Shown: in pieces, positions 36,275 through 44,303 of the stretch
How the letters are laid out: every line of letters starts with the position of its first letter
Position numbering within the stretch: the first letter of the stretch is position 1
Notes under the pieces: model-generated
What the model was told of the DNA's origin: nothing
The model's input: only the letters and a program-made list of their open reading frames with translations
Databases searched by the model: none
Program-made: the position numbers and the translations under genes
From: JABDIP01 sp965237625
Lineage (GTDB): Bacteria > Pseudomonadota > Alphaproteobacteria > DSM-16000 > Inquilinaceae
Direction of reading: 5' to 3'
Length of the DNA stretch: 64,000 nucleotides
Assembly: GCA_965237625.1 (NCBI GenBank)
Contig: CBDEGD010000044.1
Span: 186,001 to 250,000, forward strand

Positions 36275-36868
36275 TCAGGCGTCGTCTGGCTCACCAGGCT
36301 TCAGCGGGCCGAGACTTGGAAGATGTACAGCAGCCTCGATTATTGCGCCAGCGTTTGTCAATTGATCCCAATTTTTTTCTATTAGGTCATGGTCTCTTGC
36401 TGGTCCTGTTATATCAGTATATCGCTGATGCATGGATGCAGAAAATATTGCTTTCTTGAAAGCAATTCTAGCCTCAGCATCTAAATAGAGGCTGTTCTTT
36501 ACCCACCATTGCTGACTTTCCTTTACAATCTTATGGACTTCTTCTCCATGGAACACATTATTGTATAGGTTATTCCACAAAGTGAACGCCTCTTGATGCG
36601 CCTCAAATCTGCGTTCTGCCACTGCTAACCGGAGCTGTGTCTCAGTTCGCTGCGACTCGCGAATCTGCGCAAATTCTGCTTTTACCTCTTCCTGAAGCTG
36701 CGTGATATTTTGAATATCTTGTTTCGTGGCGAAATTCTCGGCCCTTTTTGCCAAGTAGCTACCAAGTGACGTCCGAAACAACCAGACGAGCCCCAGCACG
36801 GCGGCAGTACCAACGGCTGAACCAAGTCCGCTGCCAATTAGATTTTCAATGGATGTTGAAAGTTCCAT
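36275..36868 (-). CDS. Membrane-anchored coiled-coil protein
   Basis: 197 residues. One hydrophobic segment, GLGSAVGTAAVLGLVWLFRTSL, near the N-terminus, then FATKQDIQNITQLQEEVKAEFAQIRESQRTETQLRLAVAERRFEAH as a likely coiled coil (about residues 48-90), then a helical C-terminal domain with aromatic clusters (QQWWVKNSLYLDAEARIAFKK). No enzyme motif. Proteins with this layout are common in phage and defence regions but rarely have known roles. Base composition is lower in GC than in the core neighbours, grouping it with the DUF262 gene as part of the island. ATG at 36868. Confidence 0.65.
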   Translation of the reverse strand: MELSTSIENLIGSGLGSAVGTAAVLGLVWLFRTSLGSYLAKRAENFATKQDIQNITQLQEEVKAEFAQIRESQRTETQLRLAVAERRFEAHQEAFTLWNNLYNNVFHGEEVHKIVKESQQWWVKNSLYLDAEARIAFKKAIFSASMHQRYTDITGPARDHDLIEKNWDQLTNAGAIIEAAVHLPSLGPLKPGEPDDA

Positions 36869-37183
36869 CTGATCCGTTTCAATTCACCGGAGGCGTCCTC
36901 CACAATCCGCCGATCTTGGTGACCGACATGCCTCCCTCGTACTAGCGCCCACACCTCCAGCACCATTCCGCCGTATGGCGCCCGGTGGCGACGATGATCG
37001 TCGCGCGGATGTATTGGGCCGGATACAGCCGCCATCGGGTAGTCGCCGCCAAATCACAGCGGTCAGAGTCGATTGATCTTCTCGCGACCAACGGGATGGC
37101 GCGCTGTTCTGATGTTCGGAGACGCTGTCCGTTCCATCAGTGCCTGATTGCCGCCACGCAACGCGCTCGCCAGCGCGCACCCT
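36869..37183. other. Intergenic region upstream of the coiled-coil gene
   Basis: 315 bp between the coiled-coil protein and the end of the EF-G-like gene, both on the minus strand. Composition returns to core-like GC by about 36950. No ORF with recognisable content. It probably marks the right edge of the accessory island. Confidence 0.4.
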
Positions 37184-39241
37184 CTACTCCGCCGCTACAG
37201 ACGCCGCCCGGGTCTGGATCACCCGGTCCGCCAAGCGCCCCGTCAACTCCGACAAATGGTCGAACTCCGCCGTATAGGTCCCCACCCCCTGGGTCAGCGA
37301 GCGTAGTTCGATGATCAGATCGAACAGCTCTTCCTGGGGCAGATAGGCCTTCACTTCGTCCCAGCCTTCCCAGCCGGCGCGGGCGTCGAAGCCGAGGATC
37401 TGGCCGCGGCGGGAGCTGAGCAGGCGCTGGGCCTTGGGGGTGTATTCCGACGGGGTGACGATGGAGACTTGCCAGATCGGCTCGAGCAATACCGGGTCGC
37501 ATTCCGGCAGGCCTTCCTGCAGCGCCATGCGGCCGGCGGTGCGGAACGCCATGTCGGAGCTGTCGACGGAGTGGAACTGGCCGCCGGTCAGGGTCACCGA
37601 GATATCGACCACCAGGAAGCCCAGCGGGCCCTGGGCCATATGGTCCTGGGCGCCGTGTTCGACGGATGGGATGTATTGGCGGGGCACGGCGCCGCCGACC
37701 ACGGTGTCGGCGAAGTGGAAGCCGGTGCCGCGCGGCAGCGGCTTGATGTCCACATGGATGTCGGCGAATTGGCCGTGGCCGCCGGATTGGCGCTTGAAGC
37801 GGGCGTGCTGGGAGATGCCCTTGCGGATCGACTCCTTATACGGCACCAGCGGCTTCTGGCCCTGCACCGCCACATTGTAGCGGCGCTGCAGCCGGTCGAT
37901 GGCGATCAGCAGATGCACGTCGCCCTGGCCACGGATCACCAGCTCGCCGGTATCGGCGACCTGTTCGTAAGAGAGCGAAGGGTCCTCGTCGATCAGCTTC
38001 TGCAGCGCGGTCGACAGCTTCACCTCGTCGTTGCGGTTTTCCGCATGGATCGCCTGGGCATAGACCGGCGGCAGGATGTCAGGCCAGAGTTCGCCCCTGG
38101 CGATGCCGTCCGGGCGCAATATGTCGCCGGTGGAGACCAGATCCATGCGGCCCAGCGCGACGACCTCGCCGGCCCGTGCCTGAGAGAGCTTGTTTTGGGA
38201 GGCGCCGACCACACGATACAGGCCGGAGACCCGGAGGTCGTCGAAATGCATGCCGTCCTCGACCACGCCATGCCAGACCCGGGCAAAGGACATCTTGCCG
38301 GCATGGGCGGCGTGGACCGATTTGAAGACCTGCACCACAGCCCCATCGTTACCCTCAGCGGAGGCAGGGATTTGCAGTCGCTCGGCGGTCTTGGCCGCGC
38401 CTGGAACGTCATGCCGCAGCGCCTTGAGCAGCCGGCGCACGCCATGGTCGTGCTCGGCGGCGCCCAGCATCACCGGGACGATCAGATCGTCGGCAAGGTC
38501 CTTGGAAATCTGTTCGTAGATCTCGTCCTTGGCCGGCTGCACATCCTCCAGCAGCTGTTCCAGCAGGGTGTCGTCGAAATCGGCCAGGGATTCCAGCATC
38601 TCCTGGCGGGCTTCCTGCTCCCGGTCCTGCACGCTGTCGGGCACGGTGATCAGATCGGAGGCCTGGCCCGGCTTGTAGTGATAGGCGCGCTCGGACACCA
38701 GATCGACATAGCCGGTGACCGCATCGCCCTCGCGGATCGGCACCTGGCGCAGCACCAGCGGCCGGGCGGATACCGCCTGCAAGGCCTGCAGCACATCGGC
38801 GACCCGGACCGAGGACGCATCCATCTTGTTGATGAACAGCATGTGGGGGATCGACATCTCGTCGAGGAAGCGCAGCAGCGGGGCAAGCGCGACGGCGCGG
38901 TCGAGATCCGGCTCGCAGACCACGACGGCCGCGTCGGCGCACATCAGCGAATTATAGGAATCCTGCGCCAGCTCCACGGAGCCGGGGCAATCGACGATGG
39001 TCCAGTCATCGTCGAGATAGGTGGTGGAGGCGATCGACGGCTCGGTCGACATGCCGCGGGCGCGGGCCTCTTCGGCGTGGTCGCCGACGGTCGAGCCATC
39101 CTTGATGCTGCCCTTGCGCTGCACCGCGCCGGTGGCGAACAGGATACTTTCGAGCAGGGTTGTCTTGCCGCTGGATTGCGGCCCCACCAGAGCCACGCAG
39201 CGCGGTTCCCCGCCATTTGGATTTTTCCCGTTGTTCGCCAT
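37184..39241 (-). CDS. Elongation factor G-like GTPase (paralogue)
   Basis: 685 residues from ATG 39241, chosen for the GGGAGGCG site before it; an upstream ORF start at 39295 has none. The GTPase domain has the P-loop LVGPQSSGKTTLLE, the G3 motif IVDCPG (DCPG instead of the DTPG of translation factors) and NKMD. Then come domain II, domain IV (YKESIRKGISQHARFKRQSGGHGQFADIHV) and domain V (TPSEYTPKAQRLLSSRRGQILGF). It therefore has the overall EF-G architecture, but with an altered switch and a diverged sequence. It is the second-type EF-G-like protein often present in addition to FusA. Role unknown; ribosome binding is likely. Confidence 0.88.
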   Translation of the reverse strand: MANNGKNPNGGEPRCVALVGPQSSGKTTLLESILFATGAVQRKGSIKDGSTVGDHAEEARARGMSTEPSIASTTYLDDDWTIVDCPGSVELAQDSYNSLMCADAAVVVCEPDLDRAVALAPLLRFLDEMSIPHMLFINKMDASSVRVADVLQALQAVSARPLVLRQVPIREGDAVTGYVDLVSERAYHYKPGQASDLITVPDSVQDREQEARQEMLESLADFDDTLLEQLLEDVQPAKDEIYEQISKDLADDLIVPVMLGAAEHDHGVRRLLKALRHDVPGAAKTAERLQIPASAEGNDGAVVQVFKSVHAAHAGKMSFARVWHGVVEDGMHFDDLRVSGLYRVVGASQNKLSQARAGEVVALGRMDLVSTGDILRPDGIARGELWPDILPPVYAQAIHAENRNDEVKLSTALQKLIDEDPSLSYEQVADTGELVIRGQGDVHLLIAIDRLQRRYNVAVQGQKPLVPYKESIRKGISQHARFKRQSGGHGQFADIHVDIKPLPRGTGFHFADTVVGGAVPRQYIPSVEHGAQDHMAQGPLGFLVVDISVTLTGGQFHSVDSSDMAFRTAGRMALQEGLPECDPVLLEPIWQVSIVTPSEYTPKAQRLLSSRRGQILGFDARAGWEGWDEVKAYLPQEELFDLIIELRSLTQGVGTYTAEFDHLSELTGRLADRVIQTRAASVAAE

Positions 39242-39526
39242 GAGCGCCTCCCGAAATTGGCTGTTCCGCCTCAGGCACCACGCGAGCGAGTTCAACGGTC
39301 TTGCGCTTTGGCCGCCTTGCCCGGCGGTTCGCTTCGGGCGCTAAGGTCTCCTCAGGGCACCATGGTCCAACGGCGGCCGGTTGGAGTCCATAAGCTAATG
39401 AGGGGAGAAAGGCGGGAAGTTCGGTGTTAACCATGGTGGTGCTACTGGTCCCTGATCGGCCAGGCTCCGAAGGTCCCTGACCTTGCTACGCTGTCGACCA
39501 GATGATGACTTTGTCGGGACGCAACC

Positions 39527-39772
39527 ATGAGCGATGAGATCGTCGAAATCCATGTCGCATTGCTGGGCGAAGACATCGACGTTTGGAAGCCGGTGATTGC
39601 AATTTGTGTTTCGGGCAACGTTTACCGGATTATTGAACAGCCATACGACCGCGAGGCGGAGATTTGGGAGTTTGCGCCGGGCGCGGAAGTCGTCTGTGAG
39701 GAAAGGATCCTGTCCAGCCAACCAGCTCTCGTCGCAATGCACGCGCATGCGAGCGGAAGAGAGACTTGCTGA
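39527..39772 (+). CDS. Small hypothetical protein
   Basis: 81 residues: MSDEIVEIHVALLGEDIDVW then KPVIAICVSGNVYRI, a middle PYDREAEIWEFAPGAEVVCEE and a short tail. The pattern of a beta strand, VW(R/K)PV and WEFxPG resembles a family of small beta-barrel proteins seen scattered in bacteria, sometimes encoded near toxins as immunity-like proteins. I cannot place it more closely. ATG 39527. A GNAT gene follows 78 bp later on the same strand. Confidence 0.6.
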   Translation: MSDEIVEIHVALLGEDIDVWKPVIAICVSGNVYRIIEQPYDREAEIWEFAPGAEVVCEERILSSQPALVAMHAHASGRETC

Positions 39773-39850
39773 GCCTGATAATTTGGAGACCGATCTTTCC
39801 TGACGACCGCGTGTTGGCTACCGTGATGGTCCTCCATTCAGGAAGCGGCA

Positions 39851-40312
39851 ATGACCTCCAGCCCTATCATTCGACCTGTGCGCCGGCCCGATTTCGATCG
39901 CTGGCTGCCGCTGTGGGATGGCTACAACGCGTTCTATGGGCGGGTCGGGCCGACCGCCCTGCCGCCGGAGATCACGCTGACGACGTGGGAGCGGTTCTTC
40001 GATGCCTCCGAACCGGTCCACGCCCTCGTGGCCGAGCAGGACGCAGAGTTGATCGGCCTGGTCCACTACCTCTTCCATCGAAGCACCACGGCGCTGGGGG
40101 CGGTCTGCTATCTACAGGATCTGTTCACCAGCGATGCCTCGCGCGGCAAGGGCGTCGGGCGGGCGCTGATCGAGGCGGTCTATGACCGGGCGCGGGAGGC
40201 CGGGGTGAGCCGGGTCTACTGGCTGACCCATGAGACCAACCAGACCGCGATGGTGCTCTACGACAAGGTCGCGGAGCGCTCGGGCTTCGTCATGTATCAC
40301 AAGAAATTCTGA
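39851..40312 (+). CDS. GNAT family N-acetyltransferase
   Basis: 153 residues. IIRPVRRPDFDRWLPLWDGY is the usual first strand and helix of a GNAT protein. The acetyl-CoA binding loop is SDASRGKGVGRALIEAVYD (R/Q-x-x-G-x-G/A), followed by VSRVYWLTHETNQTAMVLYDKVAERSGFVMY. Cytosolic; the acceptor is unknown. It may form a short operon with the small hypothetical gene before it. Confidence 0.88.
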   Translation: MTSSPIIRPVRRPDFDRWLPLWDGYNAFYGRVGPTALPPEITLTTWERFFDASEPVHALVAEQDAELIGLVHYLFHRSTTALGAVCYLQDLFTSDASRGKGVGRALIEAVYDRAREAGVSRVYWLTHETNQTAMVLYDKVAERSGFVMYHKKF

Positions 40313-40327
40313 GGTATCGGTGCAGGT

Positions 40328-40870
40328 TCAGGCCGCCGGATGAGTCGCCCCTTCCGCGTATTCCGGATAGGTCTCGGCGATCACCTGTTCCACACGGCCC
40401 TTGAGATCCTGCCGCAGGCCCATCGCGAAGAACACCTCCGCCATCAGGAACATCGGACCGATCAGCGCCTGGAACAGATTGCTCATCAGCGCCGGGCGAC
40501 GACCCTCATACACATGGCCCCAGAGCTGTAGCGCCCAGCCGCCGACGAACAGCACGGCGAAGACGATCCAGGTGGTCGCAACCGAATTGGTAGCGACGAT
40601 CCATTCCGCCAGCGCAAAGGCCGGGATCATGAACATGCCCATGGTCAGCCCGATCCGTAGGTCGAGCCCCATCCAAAGCACCCAGGCGGCGACCGCCACA
40701 AGGCCGGCCAGCGAGATCGTCGAGCCGGGCCCGAGCCGCACCAGCGCCAGCGCCACCATCAGCGAGACGATGATCGCCGGGATGCCGAAGAAATGGGTCA
40801 GCCGGTTGCGGTGATCGCGGTGATAGGTGGTGTACATCGCCATCTGGCGCTCGAACAGGGTGGCGGCCAT
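40328..40870 (-). CDS. DUF962 / Mpo1-like membrane protein
   Basis: 180 residues with four to five membrane helices. Family marks are YHRDHRNRLTHFFGIPAIIV near the N-terminus and LQLWGHVYEGRRPALMSNLFQALIGPMF near the C-terminus, whose conserved His residues ligate iron in Mpo1. Yeast Mpo1 is a dioxygenase that shortens 2-hydroxy fatty acids. Bacterial members are assumed to act on membrane lipids. Convergent with the GNAT gene, 15 bp between stops. Confidence 0.85.
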   Translation of the reverse strand: MAATLFERQMAMYTTYHRDHRNRLTHFFGIPAIIVSLMVALALVRLGPGSTISLAGLVAVAAWVLWMGLDLRIGLTMGMFMIPAFALAEWIVATNSVATTWIVFAVLFVGGWALQLWGHVYEGRRPALMSNLFQALIGPMFLMAEVFFAMGLRQDLKGRVEQVIAETYPEYAEGATHPAA

Positions 40871-41255
40871 GGCCCGGTGCCTCAGGTTGCGTTTGCGGTG
40901 GCCGCCAGTCTATCGCCGTCCAGCCCCGCCGTCACCGCCCATGCCGGCCATCGAGCCTGACATCGCGCCGCAGATGGTCGCCGAGGTCGTCGATCACGCT
41001 GAGTGGGGCTCTGTCCATCGTTCCGATCGGCAATATCGTTCACGACTGCGTTCGACCGCGCCTTCGGCAGTGGGTGCCGCAATCCTATCCCACGCGACGA
41101 TCGTAGAGGCGTTGTCATGTGCACCGAAACGACCGTCTCCGCACGGGAAAATGGTGGGAAATCTGGCGTGGAAAGACTCATTTAAGGCCGTCAGGCATAT
41201 CCTGCAGGCTGACGCCGCACCCTTGAATCGCGACCGCCGCCCCGCGGAGAAGACC
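40871..41255. other. Intergenic region
   Basis: 385 bp between the divergent DUF962 and membrane-protein genes. The frame of the next gene is open through most of it, but the translation is low-complexity and Arg/Pro-rich, without a ribosome site or hydrophobic pattern, so I treat it as non-coding. Promoters for both genes are expected here. Confidence 0.4.
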
Positions 41256-41897
41256 ATGACAGACCAGTCCCGCTTCGACGATGCGCCAGCCGCTCCGAGT
41301 TCCCAGCCCGTGTGGACGAGGCGAAAGGCCACGGCCTTTCTCGTTGCCGCCTGGGCGGTCCTCGGCCTTTTGACCGTTGCCGTGCTGCTAGGCAGCGTCG
41401 CGGTTGGCGGACTGCTTGCCGAAGGCCGGCCGGACGGACATCGTCTACTCATCCACATGGGCATCATCGGTGTTGCGACCATCATTTCGATCTTTGCGGT
41501 GCCTCTTCTTTGGGCGGCCATCGCGCGGACGCCGGGAGATGATGAGGACTATGAGTCGACCGACATCACGCCACTGGCTGTGAGCCTTCCCGGCCTGTTG
41601 CTTCCTCCGGCTATCTGCCTCCTCGGCGAGTGGTTGCAGCATCTGGCGGATTTTCCGCTCACGCATCTGATGGCCATGGTGATGATGCTCGCCTTCCGGC
41701 ATCTCTTGATCAACGAGCGGCTCGGGCCGCTAATCAGGAGTCGTTCTCCAGAGCTTTGGGCCGAGGCCATGGACCGGCGCCGCCGGCAAAAGGGCCGGGA
41801 GATGAATATGATGCACAACTGGGTCGGTCCCGTGATCGTGATTCCACCCGTGCTGCTGATTTTCGTGATCATTGCGAAGGCCGTGTTCGGCGATTGA
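41256..41897 (+). CDS. Hypothetical membrane protein
   Basis: 213 residues from ATG 41256, preceded by GCGGAGAAG. Two helices in the first half (ATAFLVAAWAVLGLLTVAVL and IGVATIISIFAVPLLWAAIA), two in the middle (AVSLPGLLLPPAICLLGEW and THLMAMVMMLAFRHLLI) and one at the C-terminus (VGPVIVIPPVLLIFVIIAK). No conserved motif recognised. The next gene, also a small membrane protein, begins 46 bp downstream on the same strand. They are probably a functional pair; role unknown. Confidence 0.6.
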   Translation: MTDQSRFDDAPAAPSSQPVWTRRKATAFLVAAWAVLGLLTVAVLLGSVAVGGLLAEGRPDGHRLLIHMGIIGVATIISIFAVPLLWAAIARTPGDDEDYESTDITPLAVSLPGLLLPPAICLLGEWLQHLADFPLTHLMAMVMMLAFRHLLINERLGPLIRSRSPELWAEAMDRRRRQKGREMNMMHNWVGPVIVIPPVLLIFVIIAKAVFGD

Positions 41898-41943
41898 CCC
41901 GGACGCAACCGCAATTGTTTTCGACCAGCCCGAATCCGCATCG

Positions 41944-42390
41944 ATGAACCAAGACACCGACATTTCGACGGCCGACCGCGAACCGCCGCCAATCAGGTCC
42001 ATGATCGTCTTCGCTGCCGCCAAATCGGCGGTCGGCGCGATCTTCGTCCTGGCAATCACGGCCGCCTACGTCATCGGTGACGCTTTCCTGCCACAGATGT
42101 CTGGCCGGGACCGGGAGTTGCTGCAAATGCTCGCATCGATAGCGCTGATTGCACCATTGTGCGCCGCCTTCGCGGTCATCGCCCACAAGAAACCGCACCA
42201 TAATCTTCGTCGCAGCTTGAAGCCGCGGCTATTCTCGGTCTACACGCCATTAATCTTCGCAATACTGCTGATTCTCGTCAGCTCGAGCTACGCAGGTCTC
42301 GGCGTTAGCGCCATTATTGTATTCATTCTATTTTGGGAAACATTCCAGAACGCAATCGACTCGGCAATCCTCTGGAGCATCACACGCTGA
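41944..42390 (+). CDS. Hypothetical membrane protein
   Basis: 148 residues from ATG 41944; longer readings overlap the previous gene. Four hydrophobic segments: SAVGAIFVLAITAAYVIGD, LASIALIAPLCAAFAVIAH, PLIFAILLILVSSSY and VSAIIVFILFWETF. No motif recognised. It follows another membrane-protein gene closely, so co-expression is likely. It ends 59 bp before the convergent aminotransferase gene. Confidence 0.55.
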   Translation: MNQDTDISTADREPPPIRSMIVFAAAKSAVGAIFVLAITAAYVIGDAFLPQMSGRDRELLQMLASIALIAPLCAAFAVIAHKKPHHNLRRSLKPRLFSVYTPLIFAILLILVSSSYAGLGVSAIIVFILFWETFQNAIDSAILWSITR

Positions 42391-42449
42391 TTGATCGCAC
42401 TGCGTCGGCAATTTACCGGCGGCCAGCGTGATTTGAGCCTCGGCGCGCC

Positions 42450-43652
42450 CTAGCTGATCGCCGCGCAGGCCTTCTGGATCCGCGTGCAGGCTTCCGTCAG
42501 CGCCTCCATCGACGTGGCGTAGGACACCCGGAAGAACGGTGAGAAACCGAATGCCTCCCCGTGCACCACGGCGACACCCACCGTCTCCAGCAGATAGCCG
42601 GCGAAATCCTCGTCGGTCTCCAGCGTCTTGCCGTCCGGCGTGGTCTTGCCCATGCAGCCGGCGCAGGAGGGGTAGACGTAGAACGCCCCTTCCGGCTTGT
42701 GGCAGGAGAGACCCTCGGCTGCGTTCAGCATCTCGACCACCAGATCGCGGCGTGCCTTGAAGGCCTCGGCCCGTTCCGGGATGAAGTCCTGGGTGCCGTT
42801 CAGGGCCTCAACCGCCGCCGCCTGGCTGATCGAGGACGGGTTGGTGGTGCTCTGGCTCTGCACCTTGGCGATGGCCTTGATCAGATCCTTCGGCCCGGCG
42901 GCATAGCCGATGCGCCAGCCGGTCATGGCGTAGGCCTTGGAGACGCCGTTCATGGTCAGGGTGCGGTCGTACAGGCCGGGCTCCACCTGGGCCGGGGTGA
43001 CGAACTGGAAGTCGTCATAGACCAGATGCTCGTACATATCGTCGGTCATGACATGCACATGGGGGTGGCGCATCAGCACGTCGGTCAGCGCCTTCATCTC
43101 CGCCCGGCTATAACCAGCGCCGGTCGGATTGTTCGGCGAGTTGAGGATGATCCATTTGGTCTTCGGCGTGATTGCCGCCTCCAGATCCGCCGGCTGCAGC
43201 TTGAAGCCGGCCTGGGACGGGCAATCGACCGGCACCGGCGTGCCGCCGCACAGCAGCACGATATCAGGATAGGACACCCAGTATGGGGCCGGGATGATCA
43301 CCTCGTCGCCCGGGTCGAGCGTCGAGACCATGGCGTTGAAGATCACCTGCTTGCCGCCGGCGCCCACGGTGACCTGGTCGGTCGTGTAGTCGAGCCCATT
43401 CTCGCGCTTGAGCTTGGCGACGATCGCCTGCTTCAGCGCCGGTGTGCCGTCGACCGCGGTGTATTTCGTCTGCCCCTCCCGGATCGCCACGATCGCGGCT
43501 TCCTTGATGTTGTCCGGCGTATCGAAATCCGGCTCGCCGGCGCCAAGCCCGATGACATCCTTACCGGCCGCCTTCAGCTCCCGCGCCTTGGTCGAAACAG
43601 CGATGGTCGGCGATGGCTTGATGCGGCCGAGCGATTGCGAAAGGAACGGCAT
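42450..43652 (-). CDS. Aspartate aminotransferase-type PLP enzyme
   Basis: 400 residues, class I/II aminotransferase of the alphaproteobacterial AatA (subgroup I-gamma) type. Signs are IGLGAGEPDFDTPDNIKEAA, YTAVDGTPALKQAI, the aspartate/cofactor region LNSPNNPTGAGYS, and the PLP lysine in GVSKAYAMTGWRIGYAAG, with RVSYATSMEAL (substrate Arg) near the C-terminus. It converts aspartate or aromatic amino acids with 2-oxoglutarate, and some relatives also act as prephenate aminotransferases. Single gene, start ATG 43652. Whether it prefers Asp or aromatic substrates cannot be told. Confidence 0.93.
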   Translation of the reverse strand: MPFLSQSLGRIKPSPTIAVSTKARELKAAGKDVIGLGAGEPDFDTPDNIKEAAIVAIREGQTKYTAVDGTPALKQAIVAKLKRENGLDYTTDQVTVGAGGKQVIFNAMVSTLDPGDEVIIPAPYWVSYPDIVLLCGGTPVPVDCPSQAGFKLQPADLEAAITPKTKWIILNSPNNPTGAGYSRAEMKALTDVLMRHPHVHVMTDDMYEHLVYDDFQFVTPAQVEPGLYDRTLTMNGVSKAYAMTGWRIGYAAGPKDLIKAIAKVQSQSTTNPSSISQAAAVEALNGTQDFIPERAEAFKARRDLVVEMLNAAEGLSCHKPEGAFYVYPSCAGCMGKTTPDGKTLETDEDFAGYLLETVGVAVVHGEAFGFSPFFRVSYATSMEALTEACTRIQKACAAIS

Positions 43653-43742
43653 GAGTGGCCCCCTGAAATGACGCTAAAAGTTAGTGGTCCGGCGGTTCCG
43701 AAGACTAGGCCCCGGAGTCGCGCTAGGCAAGGCGGGAGGGGG

Positions 43743-44120
43743 CTATGCGATGAAGGATTCCAGCACTTCCAGCACGCCGAAGGCCAGAGTGGATGCGGTC
43801 ATGATCCAGAGCAGCCGGCGGCCCATGGCGTTCGTCCCGCCGGGACGTCCGATCGTCAGCAGGGCCAGCATGGCGGCAGCGACGAAATTCACGGTGGCCG
43901 CCCCGCCGGCGCCCAGTCCACGCCACCCGGTCGGCAGCGCCTCTATCATCAGCGCCAATCCGATGCCGACCAAAAGGCTGCCGAGCAGCCGGACGTAAAA
44001 GCTCGGCTCTCCGGAAGGCATTCCGAGGGTCTTCAGAATCCCGACGGGCGACCGCACCAGCGCCATGCCGTACATGAGCTTCAGGAGGGCATCTCCGATC
44101 AGAGTCCAATCCGCGATCAT
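43743..44120 (-). CDS. Hypothetical membrane protein
   Basis: 125 residues with four hydrophobic helices (around residues 10-24, 44-60, 74-92 and 105-122) and short loops. LLKLMYGMALVRSPVGILKTLGMPSGEPSFYVRLLGSLLVGIG suggests a small DoxX/DUF4149-like fold, but that is a guess from hydropathy. ATG at 44120. Upstream, the divergent sortase operon lies 180 bp away; downstream is the aminotransferase gene on the same strand. Confidence 0.55.
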   Translation of the reverse strand: MIADWTLIGDALLKLMYGMALVRSPVGILKTLGMPSGEPSFYVRLLGSLLVGIGLALMIEALPTGWRGLGAGGAATVNFVAAAMLALLTIGRPGGTNAMGRRLLWIMTASTLAFGVLEVLESFIA

Positions 44121-44303
44121 GTCCTACCCCGTATGCCGTTGCGCTGAAATGAGTGTCGGCGGGTCAGCTCGGGAAGTCGAGCCCGGCCGCCCAGGCATCG
44201 CCATGATTGATCACCGAAAGACCGCTTTTCGCGCCAGATGAGGCCGCGCCCGCCCCCCATCCTGCAAGCGGCATCAAAAAAGAAATACCATGGGGACATC
44301 AAC

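Noticed and set aside
37469..39430. 653-residue plus-strand ORF opposite the EF-G-like gene
   Set aside because: Antisense shadow: His/Gly/Leu-rich composition typical of reversed GC-rich codons, no domains.
40827..41255. N-terminal extension of the membrane protein at 41256
   Set aside because: Open in frame but Arg/Pro-rich and low-complexity; the ribosome site and hydrophobic pattern begin at 41256.
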